This document shows, piece after piece, positions 54,525-64,000 of a stretch of DNA of 64,000 nt. The position numbers and the translations under genes were made by a program. Source of the stretch: Lentinus brumalis (taxonomy: Eukaryota; Basidiomycota; Agaricomycetes; Polyporales; Polyporaceae); NCBI GenBank assembly GCA_001792895.1, contig MARA01000021.1, positions 496,001 through 560,000 of the forward strand, written 5' to 3'. Under the pieces are notes generated by a model that did not search any database, was not told the DNA's origin, and saw only the letters and a list, made by a program, of their open reading frames with translations. Each line of letters opens with the position of its first letter. Position 1 is the stretch's first letter.

Positions 54525-56193
54525 GTCGGCGGGCTAGGACGTGCGATAGAGCCGAGGAAATTTGCGTATTGCTGGCTGAGGGCCGGGTTCTACTGGGGAG
54601 CTGGGGGTGTTGGGAAGTTAGAGAGACATTGCAGGCTTACTAGGCCTTGGATCGCGCCCCAGTTCGCCGTGCGTCCGTCTTGTTCGCGCCCTCTGTCCCC
54701 TCGATACTCGCGCTGTCTTGGGCATACTGCGCGTAGCAGTTTTCGTGCGTCGCTTGACTCTTTGCGGGTGCAGGTACAGTGGGAGGGGGCGCTCGAGATG
54801 AGAGTGGTCAGTAGAGTTTCCGAAAGTGGCGATGTGGGTGCGCGTCAATAGAACTTTACGTTAAATCTTCTGCAGTGGGGTCAGGCGGGCGCTCCGGCCT
54901 TGACGTTCTCAGCCACCCTCTCTGCGTCTCCCGCCGACGCGTCCTCTTCTCATGCTGGCGTGCTTGTCCATTTTGCTCTGCAGCTGCGTCGCGCCAGGCC
55001 TCCGAGGCACTCAGGAGGGTTCGTGGGTAGGCTCGAGTGTGAGCAGGTACGTCTGTGCTTTACGTCAGTTCTTCTAGCGCGTTCGCGCCTCCAGCTTACG
55101 CTTTAGTCGTTCATGGAGGCTTCCATTTCGTCTCCTGCTGTCAAGACTTCGAGCTATGGTATCGCCCATTTGCGTCGTAAGTTCCGCGTGCGGTTCACTT
55201 GGTTTGTGCCCTGACGACCTCTCTTGTAGAGTTGCATGATAGCTTGTCGCGGCAAGTGATTTGAAGCTCGCCTCCGCGCATTCTCCTCTCTGGGTATGCT
55301 GCGTCCGCTCCCGCTCGCAACGCGCTGGCTCCTTTGTACGTCAAGTTCACTCGCCTTTACGCCTCTTCACGCGTCTCATCGCGTGTGTTCCAGAGCTTCC
55401 ATGTGTCTCGATGCTCCGTGCATTCCAGTACGTCGTCCTTCCGCTGCTCTGCCGTGTTGATTTCACGCTTCCGCAGAGTTCTGGGTGTTCGTCTTACGGA
55501 CGCGCGTCCTTTCTCGCGGTCGCAGGCTCAGTGTTCGCGCCATGCGCTCCCGTGCGCCTCTGTGCTTGCGTATCTCGGTCCGGTGCGTGTACGCGTTGTA
55601 CTTGCGGCTGGTCCGTTCGCGGTCCGTGATGTGCCCGGTTAGTATCCCCGCGTGCGTCCTCCTTGCTTACTCATCTCGCGTCTGTCACCTTCCTTCCACC
55701 GTATGGCGCGCATAGTCTCGCGGGAGTCGTGCGTAGCCGCTCTTCTCTTGTTCTTCCGACGTTTCCACGTCGAAGTTCTGTGCTTCCTCCTCGCTGCGAG
55801 CCACTTGCGCTGATGCTGTGCTGTTTCTCCCGATCAGTAGGTGTATGGTTAATGTCGTGTCCTGCCGTCGCCTTAGCTCTAGCGTCCCCTCTAGGGCTCT
55901 TTAGCTGTACTGGTGTCCTGCGCGGGTCTCGGTACGATTCGAGTCTCGGCTTCCCACTAATCCCCTCGTTGCTTACTCGGCCAGAAGCGTCTTCGCGTCG
56001 CGTCTTCCATCTCCGCATCATCAGATTCTCTCATTTCCGTGCGCGGTTCTGGTTTGGCCCGGGCTCAGCTGGTCGTGTGCTCGCACTTGGCTATTGTTCC
56101 GTACTCTTGGGATTCGCGCTGATTATCTATGATAGTGCTAGAACATTATGCCATGCTTTGAGTCCGCACTGATTGTCTGCGATAGCCCTAGAA
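54525..56193 (-). other. 5' region of the LINE, between ORF1 and the upstream ORF
   Basis: About 1.7 kb, pyrimidine-rich on + and so purine-rich on the element's sense strand. No conserved domain in any frame; the short ORFs are Arg/Ser-rich and look non-coding. Confidence 0.4.
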
Positions 56194-56889
56194 TCACCGG
56201 GTATGTTTCAAATTCCAGCAGATGTTCCCGAGGCATTCCCGGCGCGTCGGCATCGGGCGGATGCATGCCATCGGGGTGAGAGTCTGATCGCCTCCGTCTA
56301 TAAAGTCCCCGTCGTCAGCCTCTCGCTCTCTAACCTCCGTCTCCCAGTCCTCTCTACGTTTGGCGATCTTATGAGGGAGCTCGACCTCGACCTCGCGCAC
56401 CGTGTTCGCCTTGCACGCGTTCTTCACTCTGGCTCGCACTGCACCATTCTCCGCTCTCCACATCTCCTCGACGGTACCGACTATATGCGGATCGTAGGTG
56501 TCGTACTGGCCAAGGGGAGTTTCAGGTACGCAGTACGCAATCGGCGAGACTGCTAGGATCCTGACTCGTCTCCCGACAGCGATGGGCTCATCGGGCTGTA
56601 CCGTCAATTTGTAGAGGTGCTTAAGGTCCTCTCGTCTCGTGCGGGCGGCCTTGGAGGCGTTGCCATATGCTTCCCACTTTGCGAATAGGATGAGTGGGGT
56701 AGAGGGCGGTGGCGGCGGGATGCGTTGTGTGGGTGTAGGTCTCTCTGCTCTTTCCTGGACGAGTCCGCCTCTCACGTTTCCTCTGCTAGGAACTGTGAAT
56801 GAGCAGCTGGTGGACGGATTGGTTCGCATGGAGGAGGAGGAGTTCATGGCGATGGATACGTGGCAGGTTTGGGAGACGTGGGGCATCAT
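56194..56889 (-). CDS. Additional 231-aa ORF in the LINE 5' region
   Basis: ATG 56889 (double Met), uninterrupted to 56194. The composition looks coding: IPPPPPSTPLILFAKWEAYG, ARTRREDLKHLYKLTVQPDE, GRRVRILAVSPIAYCVPETP, DPHIVGTVEEMWRAENGAVR, and EVEVELPHKIAKRREDWETE. There is no domain I recognise. It has the same orientation as ORF1 and ORF2 and lies inside the target-site duplications. It is thus probably an extra element-encoded protein (an ORF0-like position), or part of something that landed in the element. Confidence 0.5.
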   Translation of the reverse strand: MMPHVSQTCHVSIAMNSSSSMRTNPSTSCSFTVPSRGNVRGGLVQERAERPTPTQRIPPPPPSTPLILFAKWEAYGNASKAARTRREDLKHLYKLTVQPDEPIAVGRRVRILAVSPIAYCVPETPLGQYDTYDPHIVGTVEEMWRAENGAVRARVKNACKANTVREVEVELPHKIAKRREDWETEVREREADDGDFIDGGDQTLTPMACIRPMPTRRECLGNICWNLKHTR

Positions 56890-57731
56890 TTAAATCTTTA
56901 AAGGCTCGCTAAAACGAGGGCGTAACGCAAATATTTTACTATCCCAATCGGCTAGCAAAAGCGCTTGACTTAACTCGTGCTATGGCTCTTGTTGCTAGGG
57001 TATTAGCTGAGTGCAGGGTAATGCATCTCAGTATGAATTTGGAGTGGAGATGTGGTCGCGTGATCGTGCGATGTTGTTGTAACTGAGGCCCCGTTTAGAG
57101 CGAGTCGCGTGACTGTGGGGATGCCGTTGAGCCATGTCTCGATCGCTTCACGTGACCGTGCAACCGTAGTTACTGCTTTCGGAGGGGGTCTCGTGAGCCT
57201 GGGTCGTGTGGTCGCGCGTAGCTCCGTTTCCGTGCGCGGAGTGTGGCGTGAGCACTGGCCTGTGTTGCCGCGCTAGGTGTGGCGTGGGATAAGAGCTGTG
57301 TAGCCGCCCAGCGTGTGGCGTGGGACTTAGGCCACGTAGCCTTGCGTTCGGCGCCTATTGCAGAGCTGTCGCTGGCAGCTTCGTGGCTCTCGGGGGCAGC
57401 TGCAGCAGCTATCCTGCCCTCCGGTGCATCGCAGAGGTACTGCGTATGTTGCGACGTGTGTTCGTCGTCCCGCCTAGGCTGGGAAACCTCAGAAGGTGCG
57501 GCTTATTCGCGCGCGCGTGGCCTGAGCCAGCATAGGTCTCAGGGACCTGGGTTCTCCGTCCCTCTTCTGGGATGCTTGGGGGGCTCATACGCTCGTGTCG
57601 AGTTCCACTAGCATTCCGATAATCATATCATTCCCTGTATCCACACGGATTGGCCGCTCCAAGTGCCAAGAGCCGTGGGAAAAGACCAGGAGGTGGTGGT
57701 CTTGGGAAGAGGAGCGTCCAACTGTTCCCGA
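56890..57731 (-). promoter_or_regulatory. Putative LINE 5' UTR/promoter with diverged repeats
   Basis: No ORF of note. GTGTGGCGTG(A/G) recurs at 57240, 57277 and 57313, each followed by GC-rich spacers of 26-27 nt. Earlier stretches (57075-57200) repeat CGTGACYGTG. Tandem 5'-UTR repeats often carry the internal promoter of LINEs (family knowledge). Confidence 0.45.
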
Positions 57732-57743
57732 AACCACACCATC
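57732..57743. repeat. Target-site duplication, right copy
   Basis: AACCACACCATC, identical to 45126-45137. It marks the 5' end of the minus-strand retroelement. Confidence 0.8.
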
Positions 57744-59271
57744 TTCTTCACGTCGCCATAGCTTGTTACTGGTCAGTTGCTCCCGCATCTGCGAGACATT
57801 CGACGACTTCATGCAACCTTTCGACTACATACCTGCGACCTCTCGTTCGTCCCTCGGGCGAAAGGCTCCCGGAAGTCACACAAACCTCTCGTAAAAAGGT
57901 GACTTCATTACTGGATCGCGCTCCGTCCAGTGTTCCGTGGAGGAGAATTGATAGCTTGTTACCTCTCCGGCTCTCCTGCATCGACTATACCCCGGCCGGT
58001 CATGCTCTACGGTACCCACGACATCGTGCGTAATACTGGAGAGCGTAGCCGTGAGAGCTCCTGGCTTACCTGTTGTATCCTCGCAGCTTCCCCGGCTTGA
58101 CGACATTATTGACGAGAAATGGCACAGGTTCAGGTCGTACGGACAACGTGTCCGGACCCTCTGAACCTGCGAGCGCTGTAACGTCCATAGACGTCGCGAA
58201 TGTCAGCACGAATATGCCCCGATCTCCGCCGCTGCACTCTCATCTCACACGTCGCCTTCGAAGGGGTGTGGACCAACTCACGGGTCAGCCGGCACCACCA
58301 AGCCCTGGGCCCCTACCTAGAGTCAGTCCTTCCCAGTTCTCTCGATGCCCTAAATTCTTGCACGTTCCCGACATCATCGAGAACTTGCAACTTCGATCTT
58401 GCGATGCTGCGACGGGCCGCAGGACTGGTACTCTGCGTGTAGGCATTCCCATCAACCACAACCCGGAGGCTCGCAGCATCCGGAAGGGGAATTGCACGCC
58501 TTCACCCGACTACGACACCGCTGGATTTGCGGGGAACGGTGTTCGTCCCAAGACCTGACATAGCTTGTGCCCCCACATGCTCAAGAGAAATCATAACTCG
58601 GACGCCCTGTCTTCGGAGGAGTTCACTCGCAAGAGGGCCGGAATGCGACTATCGATCCTCCTTCAGATTCGCAAGACCAGTCAAGAAGTTCCACAATCCC
58701 AAGTATATATGATGCGTCTCCGCCGGCATCTACGGGGGTCTGATACTTTGAATTGCGGTGGTCTGCCAGGGACTAACAGAACTTTCGCTCCCGGACGTCG
58801 ACATGAGGCACGATGGGCCCCCGTCGCTCTACCTGCATTGTGTTCTCCGCTCCCGTTCTATGACTTCGCCCTGCCCGAGTCGCCAACCACCGGCTGCTTT
58901 GATAGTGCAGGTCCCCCTTCGCTCTCCGCTCGAGCTCGTGAACCTCACAGACAATGAGAACGCACACTTCGAAGCGTGGTACCGGACAGTGGAACGGTTG
59001 CAAGAATACCCCAGACAACGAGAGGGCCGAGCGTGCGTTTTGCGAGTTCGTGTTGCCGTAGAGTCTTACCTTTGTCCGAGAAGCAGCTTCGTCGCACTGT
59101 CTGCTACGTCCACCGCCTCCCGACACTGAACATTTGTGTTGAATAAATACCAGACTTTACGACCCTACCGATATACTCTACATCTATGGTACAAAATACT
59201 ATCCAAACTTCGCACGTATGCAGTACACCCCGATAGATCCCTGGCCTTTAGCAGCCCCAGTGATGAGTCTA
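57744..59271 (-). other. Host sequence beside the insertion; possible broken gene
   Basis: Several minus-strand exon-like pieces with good donors: KCAFSLSVRFTSSSGE near 58950; AASLRVVVDGNAYTQSTS near 58460, continuing into KLQVLDDVGNVQEFRASREL; and FLVNNVVKPGKLRGYN near 58090 before GTAAGC. I found no ATG-initiated model and no family. If these belong to one gene, its continuation would lie across the retroelement at 45.1 kb and below, where more protein-like sequence is seen on the same strand. The element may therefore have split a gene. Unproven. Confidence 0.3.
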
Positions 59272-59858
59272 TTATGCGCGATCCGCACCCACGCCACTCG
59301 ACCCGCCCGCGCGCCGGGCCAGGACAGCGCGACTCTTCCTCTTCCGCCTTGCCTCCTGCTTCGCCTTCAAGAGTTCCTTCGAGGGCGCCGTCTCCCGCTT
59401 GACCACGCGCGTCCCCCGGGTCTTGCGCAAAACGGCGCGGCGGCTGCGAGCCACCCGCGGGTCCACCGCCATCATTGACCGATACGCCGCCGCTCCCGCC
59501 ACCAGCGACCCCCGGATCTGCACCGTCTCCTCGGGCGTGAAGTGGTGAGTGACAAAGTCAAACGTCGGAAAGTTGTCGTTGTCTTCGGGGAAGTGGGTGG
59601 CGCGGAAGCCAACGGGCTGGGGAGGGCCGAGCTGCTGGAGGAAGAGCTCGTGAGGGGGACAGCGTTGAGCGGCGTGGACCACAGTGCTGAGGGGTCTTCG
59701 AAGGCCGCAGCAGCCAGCCGCTGATCGTAAGGTGGGTCAGGCCAAAGATAGCTTGTGAGAGCTCGTAGGAGACTTACGTCTAGCTGGGTTGACGCGTCTG
59801 CAAGGGTGGTTATGAGCGGGCCGGCCATCAAAGCCTCGAGCTGAACTCCGTGCGACAT
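59272..59858 (-). CDS. Unknown basic protein, exon structure uncertain
   Basis: The C-terminal frame is convincing: ELFLQQLGPPQPVGFRATHF, PEDNDNFPTFDFVTHHFTPE, GAAAYRSMMAVDPRVARSRR, then a Lys/Arg-rich helix (KAKQEARRKRKSRAVL), stop 59272. The start exon from ATG 59858 (MSHGVQLEALMAGPLITTLA) ends at a GTAAGT donor (GAC|GTAAGT). Joining it to the nearest acceptor (ATCAG) gives RLAAAAFEDPSALW in a register different from the C-terminal frame. Either a short intron was missed, a different acceptor is used, or the Ser-codon run near 59640 carries a frameshift. No domain recognised; the highly basic C-terminus suggests a nucleolar or ribosome-associated protein (speculative). Confidence 0.55.
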
Positions 59859-60759
59859 AGCGGTGAGAGGTATGTCGCAGTTAACACTGGAGATGTGGAG
59901 GATATGTGGCGGTGGGTAGTAGTGGTCGGTTGGTGGTTGGCGGTTGGAAGGAGAGGAACCCGTCTTTGTGCGCTTTTATGCCCGTTCCCGCCACTTGCCA
60001 TTTTGGGATGTCACGCCTCGGAGAGCACCGTCACAGCCTCCTGCCCTCACGGCAGGCATACCCGCAATTCGAACGGGCGAAAGGGCGACAGATTTACGCC
60101 GCGCCAGGATACTTACCTTCTGTCTCGTTCTACAACTCGCCCGGCCGAAAGGTCTCCTCGCGCGGCGAGGTTTCGCCCTTGGGCACGCCTTTTGTCCCGT
60201 CCAACACGCTGGGATGCCTGCCATGCCTCGTCGTCCTTGCTTTGGTCTGTGGAGTCATAGTAGACGTAGGAGAACACGAGGGACACGCTGGAAAAGTGGA
60301 GTATCTCTTCGTCCTAGAGGGATGGCCGGTATATGGTGACTGGTCCCGTGCCCTAGACGACGGAAGCACCAAGTGTTACGGAGCACCGCAGCAGGGCGCA
60401 CGGTGGAAGGAGATTCTTGACTTGTCCAAACGGTAGCGTCTTGGGGAGGTTATGACCTGGAAACAGCAGTGACCTCGATTACCCTTGGCGTATTAGCGGG
60501 ACTCGATTGACCGGCACGTATGAATGCTTTGTCGAGAGTGGGGACACATGCGGTACATCGAGTGATGTGCTCTGTAGCTAGCAAAGGTTACCTCGAAGAG
60601 GTGCAGGCTTTTATTTAAGTCGCTCTGGAAAATGTCGACTCACCTCATGGGGTTGGCAATAGGGACGAAGACGTCCGACAGAGCTCTCAGGATGGGTAAG
60701 TAATGATAGTCGTGTTGTTCCTGCGCCTGTGGCATTATGGTATGGTGCTACCTAAAACA
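59859..60759. other. Intergenic with an imperfect inverted repeat
   Basis: No confident gene. Imperfect arms of about 38 bp at 60051-60090 and 60187-60222, both beginning GGCAGGCAT when read outward-in, enclose about 95 bp. A minus-strand mini-ORF at 60642-60735 lies in the GCDH 3' region. Confidence 0.4.
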
Positions 60760-62904
60760 CTAGTTGGCGAATGCCTGAATACCGGTGATCGCCTTCCCCA
60801 ATATGAGCGTGTGGATATCCTGCAGCGCTGTGTGAGCGACACCAACGACCGTCGCACGAGAGCACTTACATATGTCCCCTCGTACGTGTTGACGACCTGC
60901 AGGTTCGCGACGTGCCGGCCGACGTGGTACTCGTCCGAGCACGCGTTCCCGCCGAGGATGTCCAACACCCGACGCGCATGCTCGAGCGCCTTGCCGCAGT
61001 TGTTGCGCTTGATGAGGCTGATCATCTCCGGGGCGACCTTGCCCTCGTCCTTGAGCCGTCCAACCTACATACATCCTAGCAGTCAGCTACACAAAACAGC
61101 AGGAAGTCAGTGGCAGACACACCTGCAAGCTCGCGAGCAGCCCGAGCGCCACCTCCGTCTGCGCGTCCACCAGCTTCTTCTGCACGAGCTGGAACGACGC
61201 AAGCGGCCGCTTAAACTGGTGCCTCTCGAGTGCGTACTCGCGCGTCCGGTGCACGCAGTCCTCGAGCGCGCCCATCGCACCCCACGAGATGCCGTAGCGG
61301 GCGTTGTTCAGGCAGCCGAACGGCGCCCCGAGGCCCTCGCCGTGGGGTAGGAGCGCGTCGTGAGAGACCGAGACGTTGTCCATGAAGATGGAGCCGGTGA
61401 GCGAGCACCGCAGGGCGAGCTTGTGCTTGATTGCGGGCGCGGAGAGGCCCTTCGTCCCCTTCTCGAGGAGGAACCCGCGGACCTTGTTGTCCCACTTGCA
61501 GCGCGCCCAGATAACGAAGAGGTCACTGCCGTAGCCCATTCAGTGCAATGCTCGACAGGGAGGCGTAAAGATAGGGCTCACGCGACTGGTGCGTTGGAGA
61601 TCCATGTCTTCGCGCCATTGAGGACGTAGCCGCCGTCAACCTCGCGCGCTGTCGTCTCCATCCCCGCTGGGTCCGAGCCGTGGTTGGGCTCGGTTAGTCC
61701 CTATTATTGGGTGAGTGCGAGCCGCTGCACTGCGTCGGAGAAACTCACGAAGCAACCGATGATCTTGCCCTTAGCTGCGCATATTGAGTAGACGCATCGA
61801 CACACGTATTGGGGACTCACCGAGCTGTGGGAGGTACTTCTCCTTCTGCTCCTTCGTCCCGTACGCGTATATGGGATGCATGACAAGAGATGACTGTACC
61901 GACATGGTCGACCGGTAACCGGAATCTACACTGATTGTCCGTTGAGCGCGAAATTCAGTTTACAATGATACTCAATGACAAGAAGTGGGTATCATCGCTC
62001 CGCTTCCACGCCAGACTCGCCCACCGGTACTGGGGACTATCGGCTGTCGGTATGAGCTCGCGTCTGAGCCTGCCTCGAGTCGAGCAGAAGGAAGGATGTA
62101 ATCTCCTCATTCGTCATGCTCAGCATGGCAGTTGGGAGTGCCACACTCCATGACCCTGACGCAGAATCGTGACCTTCGGTCTGCCTCCAACAGAAAGTGG
62201 CGACTTGTACGGCATGCGACGGATAACTCATGGCCGAGAGAGAAGCACCGAGCGTAGTGGGGTGGGGAGCAGTGAATTGAGGTGAATTACGCACCGTTCT
62301 ACCTCGCGGGCTATGAGACCGTACGCCACGCTGCTCACGCCGGCACAGTCGTACCCCTGGATGGTCGGACCGAGGAGTCCCAGCTCGCCCATAGCAGGCA
62401 GGATGTCATGGTTAAATTCTGGGAGCCCTGTCAGCTTGGACTCGTCGACATGTATACGATCTTACCTTCAGTCCGTTGCGCTTCCAGGACCCGGGGCAGT
62501 AGGTTCTCCTACTGGTGCATTCTCAATGAGAGCGGAGGACGATAACACTTCAATGGACGTGCCTGACAGAATGCCCGAGCAGTATCTCTGCAAGCCATGG
62601 TTCATGCAAGCTCCGGGGTGTATGAAGGGTAAGCGGACGTACCGGACAGCGACCTCTTCCTCTGTAAGTAGTCCCTCGGCGTTCAATGGATCCTATGATG
62701 ACATCAGCCGAGTCTGCTGGTGGCCGGCGTAGACACCAACCTCCCAATTGAACTTCGCAAGGCCTATGCGCCGTCAGTGAGGGCAAAGCACCTCGAGCTG
62801 AAGTGCTCACCGGACGCCATACGCCGATTCACTACTCCATGGCTCATCCCCGTTCTGCACGTCCTCGTCGCGCGCGCAAATTGGCGTAAGCTGCTGGAGG
62901 CCAT
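60760..62904 (-). CDS. GCDH: Glutaryl-CoA dehydrogenase, mitochondrial
   Basis: FAD enzyme of lysine/tryptophan breakdown converting glutaryl-CoA to crotonyl-CoA in the mitochondrial matrix. Exon 1 (62811-62904) encodes a presequence rich in Arg/Ser ([15 protein letters not shown]). It splices (GTGAGC, 47 nt) to GLAKFNWE, then [127 protein letters not shown] and [86 protein letters not shown] and [20 protein letters not shown] follow, ending GIQAFAN. The catalytic Glu in VNTYEGT is present. One intron (from 62562) uses a GC donor. The model closely tracks the mammalian enzyme throughout. Confidence 0.95.
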
Positions 62905-63477
62905 GTTGACAAGAGGATTCAGTTTGGTTGCAAGAGATACTTGTCGTGAGGAGGAGACAAGGCAGAAACAGGAGAAATGCGGGGTAAATACGTAGGGAAT
63001 AGACGCCCGGAACATATCCGCCGGGTTACCGGCGAGCGTTTATCCCAACTCTGAACGTATCCGATAAGTCCGAGGACTACAGCTACTTACTGTATAAGTA
63101 TGTTACTCGCAACCTTCTTAAACTTCGACTTCGACTCGACTTCCCTGCTCTCCCACCAGTGGAAAGTGTTGCAACATGTACAGCTACTGTTTCAGTGCGG
63201 TGGACGTCTTCTAAACCAAAAACAAGTAACAGCGTACCATGCACGACATGTCGTGTCGCACAGGGCAAGGAGTATTAACAGTGTAACATCAAGCCCGGTC
63301 GTGTTCGAATGACTCAGGTTCTGGCCATACAAGAATCGACTGCATCCACATACCAGCTACGCTTCCGTGCCGCAGGCCACACCTTCTCCTTCCTGACCGG
63401 CGTTTGTCACGGTGCTGCGGTAGGCACGACCCATAGATATGCTCAGCGACTCGTAAAGTTGCTATCATCCGGACGCC
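62905..63477. other. Divergent intergenic region GCDH (-) / coiled-coil gene (+)
   Basis: 573 bp between start codons. Contains a palindromic ATGCACGACATGTCGTG stretch (63239-63255; CACGACATGTCGTG is perfectly self-complementary). No gene. Confidence 0.4.
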
Positions 63478-64000
63478 ATGGCCGACCTTGCTCTCAAGCC
63501 CGAAATCGCTTCCGAGTTCGTCAGATTTCTGGATGCACAGCTCAAGGAGGCTCGTGAGCAGCTGCAGCGCAGTACCGACGTAAGTTACAGGTTCAAGTTC
63601 CTCTCAAAGTCGGACAGGGCGTGCTTTTACGTAGACGCGGCCAGTGCCAATCACAACCTGAACTGACTTGCACCCCGGTAGGACAATGTTGCTCTCAGGA
63701 GAGAATTCGAGGCTTTTCGATCGGACGCTGGGACGGCTTCACATGGAAGTGCTGAGAGAAGCGTGAGTTATGTCCTTGCCCCATAACTATGTTGACTGAC
63801 CGCCTGGCACCACAGGAGATCGAAAACCTGCGAGCAGAAGTGAGCCGCCTCCGCAAGGAACTAGAGGATGCGCAGGAATCTACCAGAGGCCATCAAGCTG
63901 AGGCATCGACGTGGCGGACGCGATATGAGCAACTGAAGCCACAGCTGGCCAATTCCGCGGCCCATACTGCGCAGATTCTGGAGAAGATGCGCGAGGAGTT
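63478..64000 (+). CDS. Coiled-coil protein, 5' part (runs off the window)
   Basis: Exons 63478-63579, 63682-63762 and 63816 onward. Donors are GTAAGT and GTGAGT; acceptors are GGTAG and CACAG. The protein begins MADLALKPEIASEFVRFLDA, then AQLKEAREQLQRSTD, DNVALRREFEAFRSDAG, and a long heptad-like helix (EIENLRAEVSRLRKELEDAQ, STWRTRYEQLKPQLANSAAH). Leu and charged residues fall at coiled-coil spacing. The frame is open at base 64000. Function cannot be assigned from this part; motor-adaptor, spindle or cytoskeletal coiled-coil proteins all look like this. Confidence 0.8.

Larger units (their letters stand above)
45138..57731 (-). mobile_element. Full-length non-LTR (LINE) retrotransposon, about 12.6 kb
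   Basis: The minus-strand element is bounded by a 12-bp perfect target-site duplication. Its 3' end is a 20-T run on + (45138-45157), its poly(A) tail. Order from 5' to 3' on the minus strand: a long 5' region (57731-54525) with a 231-aa ORF and GTGTGGCGTG repeats, gag-like ORF1 (54524-51038), ORF2 (50523-45391), and a short 3' UTR. There are no LTRs. Endonuclease-RT-RNase H order plus a separate ORF1 fits the Tad1-like/I-R1 lineage of fungal LINEs (family knowledge; clade not tested). No stop or frameshift breaks ORF2, so it may be recently active. At 12.6 kb it is long for a LINE; a nested insertion in the 5' region is not excluded. Confidence 0.88.

Noticed and set aside
51618..54851. Several plus-strand ORFs opposite LINE ORF1 (for example 52360-52932, 54111-54851)
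   Set aside because: Arg/Ser-rich antisense frames of the gag gene; no start context or domain.
60642..60735. Minus-strand mini-ORF starting MPQAQEQHDYHYLPILRAL
   Set aside because: Looks protein-like, but begins 25 bp after the GCDH stop and no downstream exon could be joined; most likely 3' UTR.

Overview
The window is nuclear DNA of a filamentous basidiomycete, most likely an Agaricomycete. Genes are broken by many 48-75 nt introns with GTRNGT donors and short AG acceptors, the DNA is moderately GC-rich, and two protein families typical of mushroom-forming fungi are present (DUF6534 membrane proteins and small Cys-rich 'MC..E' proteins). The order level is inference. I saw no prokaryotic operon, CRISPR array or rRNA gene, and no convincing tRNA gene by eye.

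Layout. 0-20.5 kb is mostly housekeeping DNA: a possible tail of a gene entering from the left, a 3-hydroxyacyl-CoA dehydrogenase with two micro-exons, a small Cys-rich protein gene, geranylgeranyl diphosphate synthase (GGPPS) divergent from GCN1 (9 kb, HEAT-repeat activator of Gcn2), and a 14-TM-type MFS drug transporter convergent with GCN1. 21-32 kb is a tandem triplication with a period near 3.9 kb. Each unit carries a minus-strand HMG-box gene with its promoter, a probable 5'-UTR intron and flanking DNA. The middle copy is out of frame across a trinucleotide microsatellite. A relic of an NADP-dependent oxidoreductase and a perfect 105-bp tandem duplication lie between units.

32.4-43.6 kb holds a YCII-family protein, a family-X DNA polymerase (Pol mu/TdT-like, POL4), one DUF6534 membrane-protein gene with an 11-nt micro-exon plus a degenerate partner, a probably mitochondrial protein with a hexapeptide repeat, and a divergent Fmp10-like small membrane protein.

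45.1-57.7 kb is one apparently intact non-LTR retrotransposon on the minus strand. It has a 20-nt poly(A) tail (poly-T on +), a perfect 12-bp target-site duplication at both ends, an ORF2 with EEP endonuclease, reverse transcriptase, RNase H and a Cys/His motif, a gag-like ORF1 with a CCHC knuckle, and a 3.2-kb 5' region with a further ORF. ORF1 appears to need removal of a 55-nt intron.

57.7-64 kb holds unresolved host sequence next to the insertion, a small unknown gene, a complete glutaryl-CoA dehydrogenase with one GC-AG intron, and the 5' part of a coiled-coil gene running off the right edge.

The most unusual item is the HMG-box triplication, followed by the very long retroelement with its ORF1 intron. 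Exon boundaries were read by eye from reading-frame continuity and splice consensus, without transcript data.
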